Shown in pieces: positions 1 to 6,414 of a DNA stretch of 35,864 bases. Source of the DNA: Candidatus Didemnitutus sp. (GTDB taxonomy: Bacteria > Verrucomicrobiota > Verrucomicrobiia > Opitutales > Opitutaceae). The stretch covers positions 1 to 35,864 of the forward strand of contig JAUXXD010000189.1 in the NCBI GenBank assembly GCA_030681265.1, given 5' to 3'. The position numbers and the translations under genes are program-made. The notes under the pieces are model-generated. The model saw nothing but the letters and a program-made list of their open reading frames with translations. It searched no databases and was not told where the DNA came from. Numbering within the stretch: the first letter of the stretch is position 1; every line of letters starts with the position of its first letter.

Positions 1-1767
1 CTGAACCGCTCCCAGCGTTTTGAAGCGATCGAAGGCACCCGCCGCATCACCGCTGGCCAGGAGGCGGACCGCCTCACGGAATGCCGGATTCTGCTGGCGC
101 CGGATGACGGAGAGGCGTGCGACCGGCACGCCTGCGTAGCGCTGGAGGCAGCGCAGCGCGTCGCCGGCTTCGACAGATGTGTGTTGTTTCGTGTCGCCGA
201 CCAAGAGGAGGCGATTGTCGTTCGCTTCGGCTAGGCGGCAAAGGTCCCGCAACTGACGAACGGAAATCAGACCCGCTTCATCGACGATCAGGACTCGTCC
301 GCGAAGAGAGGACTGCAGGCCGGGATTGACCAGCAATTGCTGGAGCGTGTCGGCCGCGGGCGTCAGTTCGCGACGGAGCACGTCGGCCGCTCCGGAGGAA
401 GGCGCGCAGCCGAAGACCGCCCCGCCCTCCCGCTCGATGCCGGCGACAATGGCGCGGAGACAGGTGGTTTTTCCTGTGCCGGCGTCACCTTGCAGAATCG
501 TTACGCGGGCACGCGATGCCAGGATCTCCGCCACCGCGGTGTTCTGATCTGAATCGTTTTTTTCACGCGCCGGCGGTTCACCAAGCCGGGCACAGTCGCG
601 CTTGGTCCGGTTCGCCCACGTGACGAATTCCTCCTCGGCCTGAAGCGCGTCGCGTGACGTGACCTGTTCGCCCGCACTGATCAAATCGCCGGAATCTATG
701 CGGCGCTCCAGTTCGCTGCGGAGGTGGGCGAGGTCGGCCTCGCCGCGCCCCGCCACGAGAGCGGCGGTGAGCAACTCGCGCTGGTCCACCACGGAGCGGC
801 GCTCAAAGAGATGCGACTCGGCCTCCGCCAGCGCCGTGGCCGGAGGCGGTTGAGTTGGCGGCTTGGCCTGGCCGGCCGCTTGCGCCACGACGGCGCGGAG
901 CGCAGGCAGTTCGTCGCCAGCGGCGGCACGCCAGCCAGCACGGAGTTCTGCGGCGGTGGCTGGCACCTTGGCGTCCCGGCTCTCCCCGGCGATGGCTTGC
1001 AGCGCATCCTGTGAACTCGCGCCTTGCGCGGCTGCTTCGCGCAGAATGTCGGCGCGACGCCGGCTGAACCGCTCGCGCAATTGCGGGGGCATCCCCTTGA
1101 GGTTGAAACCCAGACCGCGGACGGTCTCGAGTTCGTAGCCCGCGGTTCGCAGTCGCAGGGCGAGCTTCGCATAGCAGACCTCGCGGAAGAACGCCTGATG
1201 CCGGAAATAACCGGAGGGCTGCACGCTTTTCCAGCGGACCTCGGCCGGATCGAAGGTCGCATTCATGATGCACACATGGGTGTGCAGTTGGGGATCGAGC
1301 TTCCGGCTGGCGTCATGCGTGACGATGGCCGCGATCATATTGCCGGTCGTTCGGTCTTGGTCCGCCCGAGCCTGGCGCACACGGGTGGCCGTCACGGCTT
1401 CCATTTCCTGCAAGGTCTCGCGGACGGCCTCAGTCCACCACGCCAGGATCCGTTCATCCCCGCCAACCAGGCAGGCGATCGAGACATCCTTTGGCGGGGA
1501 AATTTGTCCAAAGAAGCACACGCGTCGGCTGGCGCCTTTGTCGCGGGCCGTGAGGCGCTCCCCGGTTTCCGGATGCCGGCCCTCGCAAAGACGCTCGAAC
1601 TGCTCCGGCGCACATTGGCCGTGCAGACCGAGCAACTCCGCGCCGCGACCAAACCAAGTCAGGGCCGTCTTTCCGCCTTGGTCCAGATAGTCGCCAATGG
1701 CCATGTGCTCGCGGAAGTATTCCACGGCGCCGGCGACCCGAAGGCATGGCTTGTCGAAGCGAACCAT
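1..1767 (-). CDS. MobF-family conjugative relaxase-helicase (TrwC/TraI-like), partial
   Basis: This protein nicks oriT, stays covalently bound to the DNA and unwinds it for transfer. The ORF track misses it because it runs off the left edge: 589 codons are open from ATG 1767, and an in-frame TAA lies seven codons upstream, which fixes the start. The N-terminal relaxase domain has paired tyrosines (Y17, Y27 in YFREHMAIGDYL) and a metal-binding histidine triad at H151, H162 and H164 (LHTHVCIMNA). These positions are nearly those of R388 TrwC. A helicase domain follows: Walker A GDAGTGKTT at about 427-435, Walker B VLIVDEAG near 490 and a VGDTKQ motif near 517. The C-terminus is missing. The gene is transcribed leftward, away from the HTH/coupling-protein genes, from a control region with repeated operator-like sites. 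Confidence 0.95.
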   Translation of the reverse strand, partial: MVRFDKPCLRVAGAVEYFREHMAIGDYLDQGGKTALTWFGRGAELLGLHGQCAPEQFERLCEGRHPETGERLTARDKGASRRVCFFGQISPPKDVSIACLVGGDERILAWWTEAVRETLQEMEAVTATRVRQARADQDRTTGNMIAAIVTHDASRKLDPQLHTHVCIMNATFDPAEVRWKSVQPSGYFRHQAFFREVCYAKLALRLRTAGYELETVRGLGFNLKGMPPQLRERFSRRRADILREAAAQGASSQDALQAIAGESRDAKVPATAAELRAGWRAAAGDELPALRAVVAQAAGQAKPPTQPPPATALAEAESHLFERRSVVDQRELLTAALVAGRGEADLAHLRSELERRIDSGDLISAGEQVTSRDALQAEEEFVTWANRTKRDCARLGEPPAREKNDSDQNTAVAEILASRARVTILQGDAGTGKTTCLRAIVAGIEREGGAVFGCAPSSGAADVLRRELTPAADTLQQLLVNPGLQSSLRGRVLIVDEAGLISVRQLRDLCRLAEANDNRLLLVGDTKQHTSVEAGDALRCLQRYAGVPVARLSVIRRQQNPAFREAVRLLASGDAAGAFDRFKTLGAVQ

Positions 1768-1780
1768 GGTCGCAGAACCT

Positions 1781-1819
1781 GATTAAACGACAGCGTTCTG
1801 GCGAGATTAAACGACAGCG
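1781..1819 (-). repeat. Tandem 15-bp operator-like repeats upstream of relaxase
   Basis: GATTAAACGACAGCG occurs exactly twice, at 1781-1795 and 1805-1819, with a 24-bp period. Read toward the relaxase, each copy is CGCTGTCGTTTAATC. In the distal copy TTTAAT forms the likely -10 box, with TTGAAG 18 nt upstream, so a bound protein would block the promoter. The same core recurs at 2022-2031 and in the inverted repeat before virB2. Confidence 0.7.
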
Positions 1820-1939
1820 CTATCGGACACTTCAAAGCAATCACATCAACAGGCAGCGCGCATCCAATACCTCACTGAACTTGCGAGCGAAGTGAATGCT
1901 CGAAGGAATATCCATCTATTTATGAGAGAACACGCCACC

Positions 1940-1954
1940 CCTAATGGAATTAGG
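1940..1954. repeat. Small perfect hairpin in the control region
   Basis: CCTAAT-GGA-ATTAGG is a 6-bp stem with a 3-nt loop. It lies in the middle of the relaxase/HTH intergenic region. Hairpins beside nic are common in oriT sequences, but a 6-bp repeat can also occur by chance, so the oriT link is weak. Confidence 0.35.
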
Positions 1955-2017
1955 CACGTCAACCGTCGCTCCGCCGCCGGTGCGTCACCGCTGCGCCGAC
2001 AGCGCCGGCTTCGGGTT

Positions 2018-2031
2018 TGATAACGACAGCG
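2018..2031 (-). promoter_or_regulatory. Third operator-like copy before the HTH gene
   Basis: On the minus strand this reads CGCTGTCGTTATCA. It shares the CGCTGTCGTTATC form with the site just before virB2 (12202-12214). It ends 5 bp before the first possible ATG (2036) of the HTH gene, so a bound protein would cover the translation start or promoter of the rightward operon. Confidence 0.6.
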
Positions 2032-2035
2032 AAAT

Positions 2036-2395
2036 ATGCATGATTGGGCGCGCATGAATGAAACCGAACTGCAAACCCGCATCCTGGCGGACGCCCAAGG
2101 CTACGATCCGGCGAGCCGCCCGCCGAGCCGGCTGACGCCCCACCGGGACGCGTTGCTGCTCTATCGCGCCAAGGGGCTCAGCTATGAGGAAATCGCCGAG
2201 ACTCTGACCCGGCTCGGCTTGAAGATCAGGCCGACGATTGTCGGGACGTATTGCCGGCGGAACTTCCGCAAGACGGATATTCTGCGCAAGCGGCAGGAGA
2301 TCGAGGCCGGGACGGCCAAGACGGAATTGCCGACGGTCGGCGCGACGCCGGTGACCTCGTTCATCAGTGCGCGGCGCGGAGGCGGCCGGTCGTGA
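2036..2395 (+). CDS. Small HTH protein, probable relaxosome accessory factor or tra regulator
   Basis: A 119-residue protein whose middle (about 40-75, RDALLLYRAKGLSYEEIAETLTRLGL...) looks like a helix-turn-helix of the sigma-70 region 4/resolvase type, followed by a basic stretch (YCRRNFRKTDILRKRQE). The tail is low in structure. ATG 2054 (MNETEL) is an alternative start; neither has a clear Shine-Dalgarno. It is the first gene of a rightward operon: its stop overlaps the GTG of the next gene, which overlaps the coupling protein. By position, beside the relaxase and before the coupling protein, it resembles oriT-binding accessory proteins. I do not recognise the family, so DNA binding is an inference from the HTH-like pattern. 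Confidence 0.7.
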   Translation: MHDWARMNETELQTRILADAQGYDPASRPPSRLTPHRDALLLYRAKGLSYEEIAETLTRLGLKIRPTIVGTYCRRNFRKTDILRKRQEIEAGTAKTELPTVGATPVTSFISARRGGGRS

Positions 2396-2859
2396 GCGCG
2401 GCAGAACAGCCGGACGCGTTGCCCGGGCATCTGCGGGAAATTGCCGAGCACTACGGGCTGCCGTTGACCGACCCGGTTCTCCAGGTGATGGGCGCGCACT
2501 GGCGGCGGATTCAGGAGGCGGAAACCACGCTGCGGGAATTGACGCTGGAAATGCAGTCCGCACTGGATGCGCGCATCGAGGTGCTCGGCGAGTCGAGCGA
2601 CAACCTCGTCGCCGTGGCCGGTCAACTGGCGCAGGTGCAAACAGCCATCGACCAAAAACCGGCGGGGTTTGCGAAACGGCTGGAAGAGGATTTGCGCACA
2701 CCGATCGCCGGAGCGGTGGCCCAAGTGCGGGCGCTGGAGCAGTCGCTCGGGGCCGTGACGCGGACGACGCGGATGGCGCAGCAGCGGCAGGCGCTGGCCG
2801 CTTTCGTGGTGGGCGTGGTTTTCGGCGGCTGCCTGGCAATCTGGTTGTGGCCGGCATGA
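2392..2859 (+). CDS. Small coiled-coil membrane-anchored conjugation protein
   Basis: 155 residues starting at GTG 2392 (VSAAEQPDALPGHL), which overlaps the upstream TGA as GTGA. The ORF track starts further back at a TTG inside the previous gene, which is unlikely. The N-terminal half holds a conserved-looking segment (LREIAEHYGLPLTDPVLQVMGAHWRRIQEAE). A long helical, probably coiled-coil stretch follows (about 45-125), then a C-terminal hydrophobic anchor (AFVVGVVFGGCLAIWLW) ending one residue before the stop. This tail-anchored layout, sandwiched between the HTH gene and the coupling protein, resembles small conjugation membrane proteins of the TraM/MobB type that help dock the relaxosome. 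That role is inferred from context only. Confidence 0.75.
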   Translation: MSAAEQPDALPGHLREIAEHYGLPLTDPVLQVMGAHWRRIQEAETTLRELTLEMQSALDARIEVLGESSDNLVAVAGQLAQVQTAIDQKPAGFAKRLEEDLRTPIAGAVAQVRALEQSLGAVTRTTRMAQQRQALAAFVVGVVFGGCLAIWLWPA

Positions 2860-4334
2860 AGCCGATGGCCGCACTGGGAGCCGCTGTGTGCTACGGCGGG
2901 GCGTGGGCCGCGTGGCTGTTCTGCGTTCCGCCGCTGGACCGGGCGCTGGCGGTGATGGCGGGCGCGGCCGGCACCTGGTTGTTTTATTGCGCGTTGTCGC
3001 GGACGACCGGCGCGGTGTTGCGCTTGTGGGGACTGGATTGGACCCGCGATGAAGTGTGCACGCATTTCTTCATCACCGGCGCCACCGGCACGGGCAAAAC
3101 GGCGCGGGCGGTCGTGCCGATCCTGCACGGGTTGCGCGAGACCATGCCGGACACCGGCATCCTGGCGATCGATTCCAAAGGAGCGCTCTGGCAGCCGCTC
3201 GCCGAAATGGCGCGGGCGCTCGGTCAGGAGGATGACCTGCGGCTGATTCGCGTGCGGCCGACAGGAACGCCGCGCGAACTCTGGCAACCGCCGCTCACCT
3301 TGAATGTCTTCGGCGATCCGTCGGTGCCGGCGGCGACCTACGCGAAGATGCTGGTCGATACCGCCTCGGCGGCGGGACAGCGCGGAGGCCAGGCCTTTTT
3401 TCGCGAGACCGCCCGGGATGCGATCACTCATGCGATGATTGCACTGGATCTGGTGGACCTCGTCGTGACGCCGGAGAACGTGCACAACGTCATCTGTATT
3501 TCCAAGGACACGGAGGATCTCGTGAATCGGCTGCAGGCGTTGAGTGGTCCGGCGGTGGAGCAGGAACGCCAGTTCTTCGAGGACTTCGCGGAACAGCCGC
3601 CGGAACAGAAAAGCGGCACAGTCTGGACCGTCGCCAATTACCTGCGGGCCTACACGCCGCCGGACATCGCCGAAGTGTTCTGTTCCAACCGGCCCAATTT
3701 TTCGCTGGCGGAAATCGATCAGGGCAAGCTCGTCTGCCTCTCGGTGCCGCAGACGTATCAGGTGGAACGGAAATACCTGAACCTGCTGTGCAAGCAGTTG
3801 TTTTTTCTGCACGCGTTCCGGCGGTTCGATCTCGCACCGGAGGAAATGCGACGGCGCAACGTGATCGCGCTGGTCCTGGACGAAGGTCAGAAAACGACAC
3901 TGGTTTCCGAGGACGGATTTTCCGACCACCTCGCCGTGGATGAATTGCGCGAGGCGGGAGTCTGCCTGATTTCCGCGACGCAGACGCCGCTGTCGCTGTA
4001 TGCGGCGTTCGACCAGCCGAACAAGGCGGATGTGTTCATGGCAAACCTGCGCACGCAGGTGCACTTCCGGGCGGCGGACGAGAAGGGCGCAAAAATCATC
4101 TCGGAGAAAATGGGCGGACGCGAGACGCGCAAATACAGCGGCGGGCACAGTGGCGGCAAAGCGATGCGCAACTGGCAACTGAACGACCAGCCGTGGTTCA
4201 AGCCCGCGAAACTGCTGGCGCTGCCGGACGGTCAGGCGCTGATCCGGCATCCGCGAAGGACGGGGAAGCCGTTGGTGAAGAAGCTGCCGTACACCAACTT
4301 CACTCTGGCGAACAAGCTGACGCGAACCGAGTGA
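2856..4334 (+). CDS. VirD4/TraG/TrwB-family type IV coupling protein
   Basis: 492 residues from ATG 2856, which overlaps the previous stop (ATGA). The track's start at 2367 lies inside two other genes. This inner-membrane ATPase receives the relaxase-DNA complex and passes it to the T4SS. Two transmembrane helices fill residues 1-50. Walker A GATGTGKTA is at about 75-83 and Walker B VIALVLDEGQ at about 334-343. A later segment (RTQVHFRAADEKGAKIISEKMGGRE) matches the C-terminal part of TraG/VirD4 proteins. It has the compact TrwB-like size, without a long C-terminal extension. It is last in the three-gene DNA-processing operon and is followed by the convergent toxin gene after 34 bp. Confidence 0.95.
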   Translation: MKPMAALGAAVCYGGAWAAWLFCVPPLDRALAVMAGAAGTWLFYCALSRTTGAVLRLWGLDWTRDEVCTHFFITGATGTGKTARAVVPILHGLRETMPDTGILAIDSKGALWQPLAEMARALGQEDDLRLIRVRPTGTPRELWQPPLTLNVFGDPSVPAATYAKMLVDTASAAGQRGGQAFFRETARDAITHAMIALDLVDLVVTPENVHNVICISKDTEDLVNRLQALSGPAVEQERQFFEDFAEQPPEQKSGTVWTVANYLRAYTPPDIAEVFCSNRPNFSLAEIDQGKLVCLSVPQTYQVERKYLNLLCKQLFFLHAFRRFDLAPEEMRRRNVIALVLDEGQKTTLVSEDGFSDHLAVDELREAGVCLISATQTPLSLYAAFDQPNKADVFMANLRTQVHFRAADEKGAKIISEKMGGRETRKYSGGHSGGKAMRNWQLNDQPWFKPAKLLALPDGQALIRHPRRTGKPLVKKLPYTNFTLANKLTRTE

Positions 4335-4368
4335 AGCCCATTTCCCAAAACCAATTCCATGTCGCAGG

Positions 4369-4884
4369 TTATTTCGCGACAATCTGCCGCGCATCCTTCA
4401 GCAACAGGACGAGGTGCAAAGGATAGCCCGGCAGCGCCTCGAAATCGTAATGAAGGTAGAAAGCCTTCGCCCGATCGTCCTTGGCATGAACCAGCAGTGC
4501 GCGCACTCCGATCCCTTCGGCGGCGCTCAGCACGCGCAGGATGGCGTCTTTCAGGAGCCCGGGTCCCAAACCTTTGCCCTGCCAGGTGAGATCGACCGCC
4601 AGTCGGGCGAGGAGCACCACGGGGATGGGATGTCGCGCCACGCCTTTCTGCAGCCGGGTCGGTGCGTCCGCATACAAGATCTGCGATGCGGCCAGGCTGT
4701 AGTAACCGACCGCGACATGGCGGTCCGTGGTAGCAACGAAGGTCTTGGCCGAACCCGACAGGTGATTGGCCAGGGCATGGCGGGTCAGGAACTCATTCAG
4801 GGCCGGCGCCCCGCAGTCAAAGGCGACAACCTGATGATGACTCCCGATCGGCTCAGGCCGATGCAGCGGGGCGGTCGAAGACAT
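4369..4884 (-). CDS. GNAT acetyltransferase toxin (TacT/AtaT type)
   Basis: 171 residues with the layout of GNAT toxins that acetylate aminoacyl-tRNA and stop translation. The N-terminus carries the family pattern EPIGSHHQVVAFDCGAPALNEFLTRHALAN. The acetyl-CoA loop is LAVDLTWQGKGLGPGLLKDA (about 93-113). The C-terminal KAFYLHYDFEALPGYPLHLVLLLK supplies the tyrosine that usually acts as general acid. The gene overlaps the upstream antitoxin by 32 nt, as expected for a coupled pair. It lies between the coupling protein and the cargo operon, where it would serve element maintenance. tRNA acetylation is family knowledge; the target is not readable from sequence. Confidence 0.9.
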   Translation of the reverse strand: MSSTAPLHRPEPIGSHHQVVAFDCGAPALNEFLTRHALANHLSGSAKTFVATTDRHVAVGYYSLAASQILYADAPTRLQKGVARHPIPVVLLARLAVDLTWQGKGLGPGLLKDAILRVLSAAEGIGVRALLVHAKDDRAKAFYLHYDFEALPGYPLHLVLLLKDARQIVAK

Positions 4885-5140
4885 CGGGCTTCGTCAGGAG
4901 CTTGCGGAGTCGGGGCAGATCCTTGGGGCGCGCGTCGAGCCGCTTGGCGAATTCAACCCAAGGTCCCTTTTTCAGGGCAAAACTCTGCTGGTTGCACAAG
5001 TCGGCCTGGGCGCGTTCTACCGCCGCCCGCAGAATGTAGTCGGTCAGGTTGGTCGCGCCGGAGAGTTCCGCGGCGAGAGACAAAAGTGACTTGGTCTGCG
5101 GCGGCGTGCGAAGATGAATCTGGGCGGTGGCGTTGGCCAT
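4853..5140 (-). CDS. DUF1778 ribbon-helix-helix antitoxin (TacA type)
   Basis: 95 residues from ATG 5140 (MANATAQIHLRTPPQTK). The track's longer start adds about 47 residues of low-quality sequence and is rejected. The N-terminal ribbon-helix-helix (QIHLRTPPQTKSLLSLAAELSGATNLTDYILRAAVERAQ) would bind the operator. The C-terminal part (FALKKGPWVEFAKRLDARPKDLPRLRKLL) is the usual toxin-wrapping segment of DUF1778 antitoxins. It is followed by and overlaps the GNAT toxin. A pair of TACACAA repeats lies 19-36 bp upstream and is the likely autoregulatory site. Confidence 0.9.
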   Translation of the reverse strand: MANATAQIHLRTPPQTKSLLSLAAELSGATNLTDYILRAAVERAQADLCNQQSFALKKGPWVEFAKRLDARPKDLPRLRKLLTKPDVFDRPAASA

Positions 5141-5158
5141 GGATGGAAGCGGGTTGAC

Positions 5159-5176
5159 TACACAAGAGATACACAA
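5159..5176 (-). promoter_or_regulatory. Putative TacAT operator (11-bp-spaced repeats)
   Basis: TACACAA-GAGA-TACACAA places two identical heptamers one helical turn apart, just upstream of the antitoxin start. Ribbon-helix-helix antitoxins commonly bind such tandem sites to repress their own operon. The assignment rests on position and spacing. Confidence 0.5.
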
Positions 5177-5359
5177 TTGCGGCTGCGTCAAGTCCGGGTG
5201 TTCTCCACGAGGGTGGGGAGCCGGCTGATGTCGGATGGCCCGGGGGGCTCCTAAAGAGAAAAAAGAGGAAAGAAGCGCCAACGGCGTGGTGGAAGGCGAC
5301 GAGGCAAACGCACCGGCGCTCGCGCATTAGATCCAAGTTCCCTCATCCCGCTCCCTTGC

Positions 5360-5512
5360 ATGTCAGCTTCAGCTGCCTCGAAGAGCGACGACGTCCACAC
5401 CTTGGAGCAACAAGTCGTGGTGGATAGCTCGCCGAACCGCCACATGGACCTATTCCGTCGCGTTCGAAAGCTGAACGAAGGCCGACTGACTTCCCCCGTG
5501 AGGAATTGGTAA
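5360..5512 (+). CDS. Doubtful 50-codon ORF in the toxin-antitoxin/cargo gap
   Basis: Below the track's size cut, this ORF (MSASAASKSDDVHTLEQQ... to ...LTSPVRNW) has ordinary residue composition and ends 3 bp before a perfect 7-bp stem (5516-5537). The frame stays open upstream of the ATG as well. I recognise no family and see no Shine-Dalgarno, so it may be a remnant of a longer gene or chance. The overlapping 102-codon minus ORF is even less convincing. The rest of 5141-5706 holds only the antitoxin operator and AT-richer sequence where the cargo operon promoter would lie. Confidence 0.25.
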   Translation: MSASAASKSDDVHTLEQQVVVDSSPNRHMDLFRRVRKLNEGRLTSPVRNW

Positions 5513-5515
5513 GGC

Positions 5516-5537
5516 GCTTCGCGTAGCGTAGCGAAGC
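5516..5537. repeat. Inverted repeat between toxin-antitoxin pair and cargo operon
   Basis: GCTTCGC-GTAGCGTA-GCGAAGC forms a 7-bp perfect stem. No T-run follows on either strand, so it is not a clear intrinsic terminator. It could be a terminator relic, a small repetitive element or part of an insertion scar. Confidence 0.4.
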
Positions 5538-5706
5538 ACAAGCGATTCGAATGTGTCATTTTTAATCAGGTCTTTATTCCAGCTCACACCGCGAAACTCT
5601 TGAAAACGCCGTGAAATCGAACGTACATGAGGCCATCATTGACTTAGGTCGAATGGTCCGGTTGGGTGGCCCTGCGAAGGGCCGTCGCGTCAGCCAAGGA
5701 CTCAAT

Positions 5707-6414
5707 ATGCATTGTCTCGTCCGAATCGCCCTAGCCACCACGTTTCTGATCGGCATCGCGCTTTACGCATCCGACGCCCCAAGCGTGCAGTATGCCGTGA
5801 TAAAGTCGCGTGTCTCCGAAACCACGCGGTATCAAACGACGATCATCAAGGTAAGTCCTCCTGCCTCGCCAATCGCGCGGCGACCAGCCGCTACGCAGTT
5901 GATCGGCTCGGTCGAGCGCGTGAGCAATAAGCGATACGAATCGATCATGGTGAGCGCGTACGTGCATGTCGGCGGGGAGACGTTCACCGAGATAAAGTGG
6001 CGCGATCCCGAAGCCGAGACGGAATATGCCGCGTGGAGCAATGTTGATTTCAGGCTGCTCGTCGATCCGGCGACTCTCGAAACTGAGACACTCGTCTTCT
6101 TTTGGTTTCCGTTCGTGATGGCATTTCCAGCCGAGGCTTCGGATACGGCCCACCCGGCGGGTCTCGCTGCTTCTGGCACGCCAGACTACGTGCTCATTGG
6201 CAAAGCGGCCGAATTGCCGAGCGAGCATCCCCTGCTGCAAGCACTGGATGCCGTGCACGCCCACGTGCAGCTGAACCGCGAGGCGCTTGAGAAGCGCCAG
6301 CACGAGCGTCAGTTTCAAGCGGACGAAGCCGAGCGGCTGCTTACTGCGGCTAGCCAAACCAAGAAAACTGTGACGCTGCGGTTCTGGCCATTACCGCGGA
6401 GGAACGCGCCATGA
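5707..6414 (+). CDS. Exported protein of unknown function, first gene of the cargo operon
   Basis: 235 residues from ATG 5707, preceded by AAGGA at good spacing. The track's GTG start at 5611 would put 32 residues before the signal peptide (MHCLVRIALATTFLIGIALYASDAP), so I reject it. The mature part is mixed alpha/beta, with a charged helical segment near the C-terminus (LNREALEKRQHERQFQADEAERLL) and a basic tail. No family is recognised. The stop overlaps the start of the next gene (ATGA), so the two are translationally coupled and probably act together outside the cytoplasm. Confidence 0.75.
   Translation: MHCLVRIALATTFLIGIALYASDAPSVQYAVIKSRVSETTRYQTTIIKVSPPASPIARRPAATQLIGSVERVSNKRYESIMVSAYVHVGGETFTEIKWRDPEAETEYAAWSNVDFRLLVDPATLETETLVFFWFPFVMAFPAEASDTAHPAGLAASGTPDYVLIGKAAELPSEHPLLQALDAVHAHVQLNREALEKRQHERQFQADEAERLLTAASQTKKTVTLRFWPLPRRNAP

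Larger units (their letters stand above)
1768..2035. promoter_or_regulatory. Divergent tra control region, candidate oriT
   Basis: These 268 bp lie between the leftward relaxase and the rightward HTH gene, where MobF elements often place oriT. The region is more AT-rich than its flanks. It holds three copies of CGCTGTCGTT (listed separately), a small perfect hairpin at 1940-1954, and on the minus strand TGTCCGATAGC (1829 to 1819). The last resembles my recollection of the R388 nic sequence TGTCTATAGC but has one extra base. A plausible leftward promoter is TTGAAG-18 nt-TTTAAT, with the -10 at 1811-1806. The 78-codon minus ORF across this region has no recognisable features and I left it out. 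The oriT assignment is inference from position. Confidence 0.5.

Noticed and set aside
2251-2391. Upstream extension of the small coiled-coil protein from the TTG at 2251
   Set aside because: It overlaps the HTH gene in another frame; GTG 2392 gives a tight GTGA junction and a sensible N-terminus.
2622-4394. 590-codon minus ORF opposite the coupling protein gene
   Set aside because: Antisense shadow typical of GC-rich DNA; the plus strand encodes a clear VirD4 protein.
5251-5559. 102-codon minus ORF upstream of the antitoxin
   Set aside because: Composition is unlike real proteins (runs of S/T/R, then RLPRRLPPRRWRFFPLF) and it overlaps the small plus ORF and hairpin.
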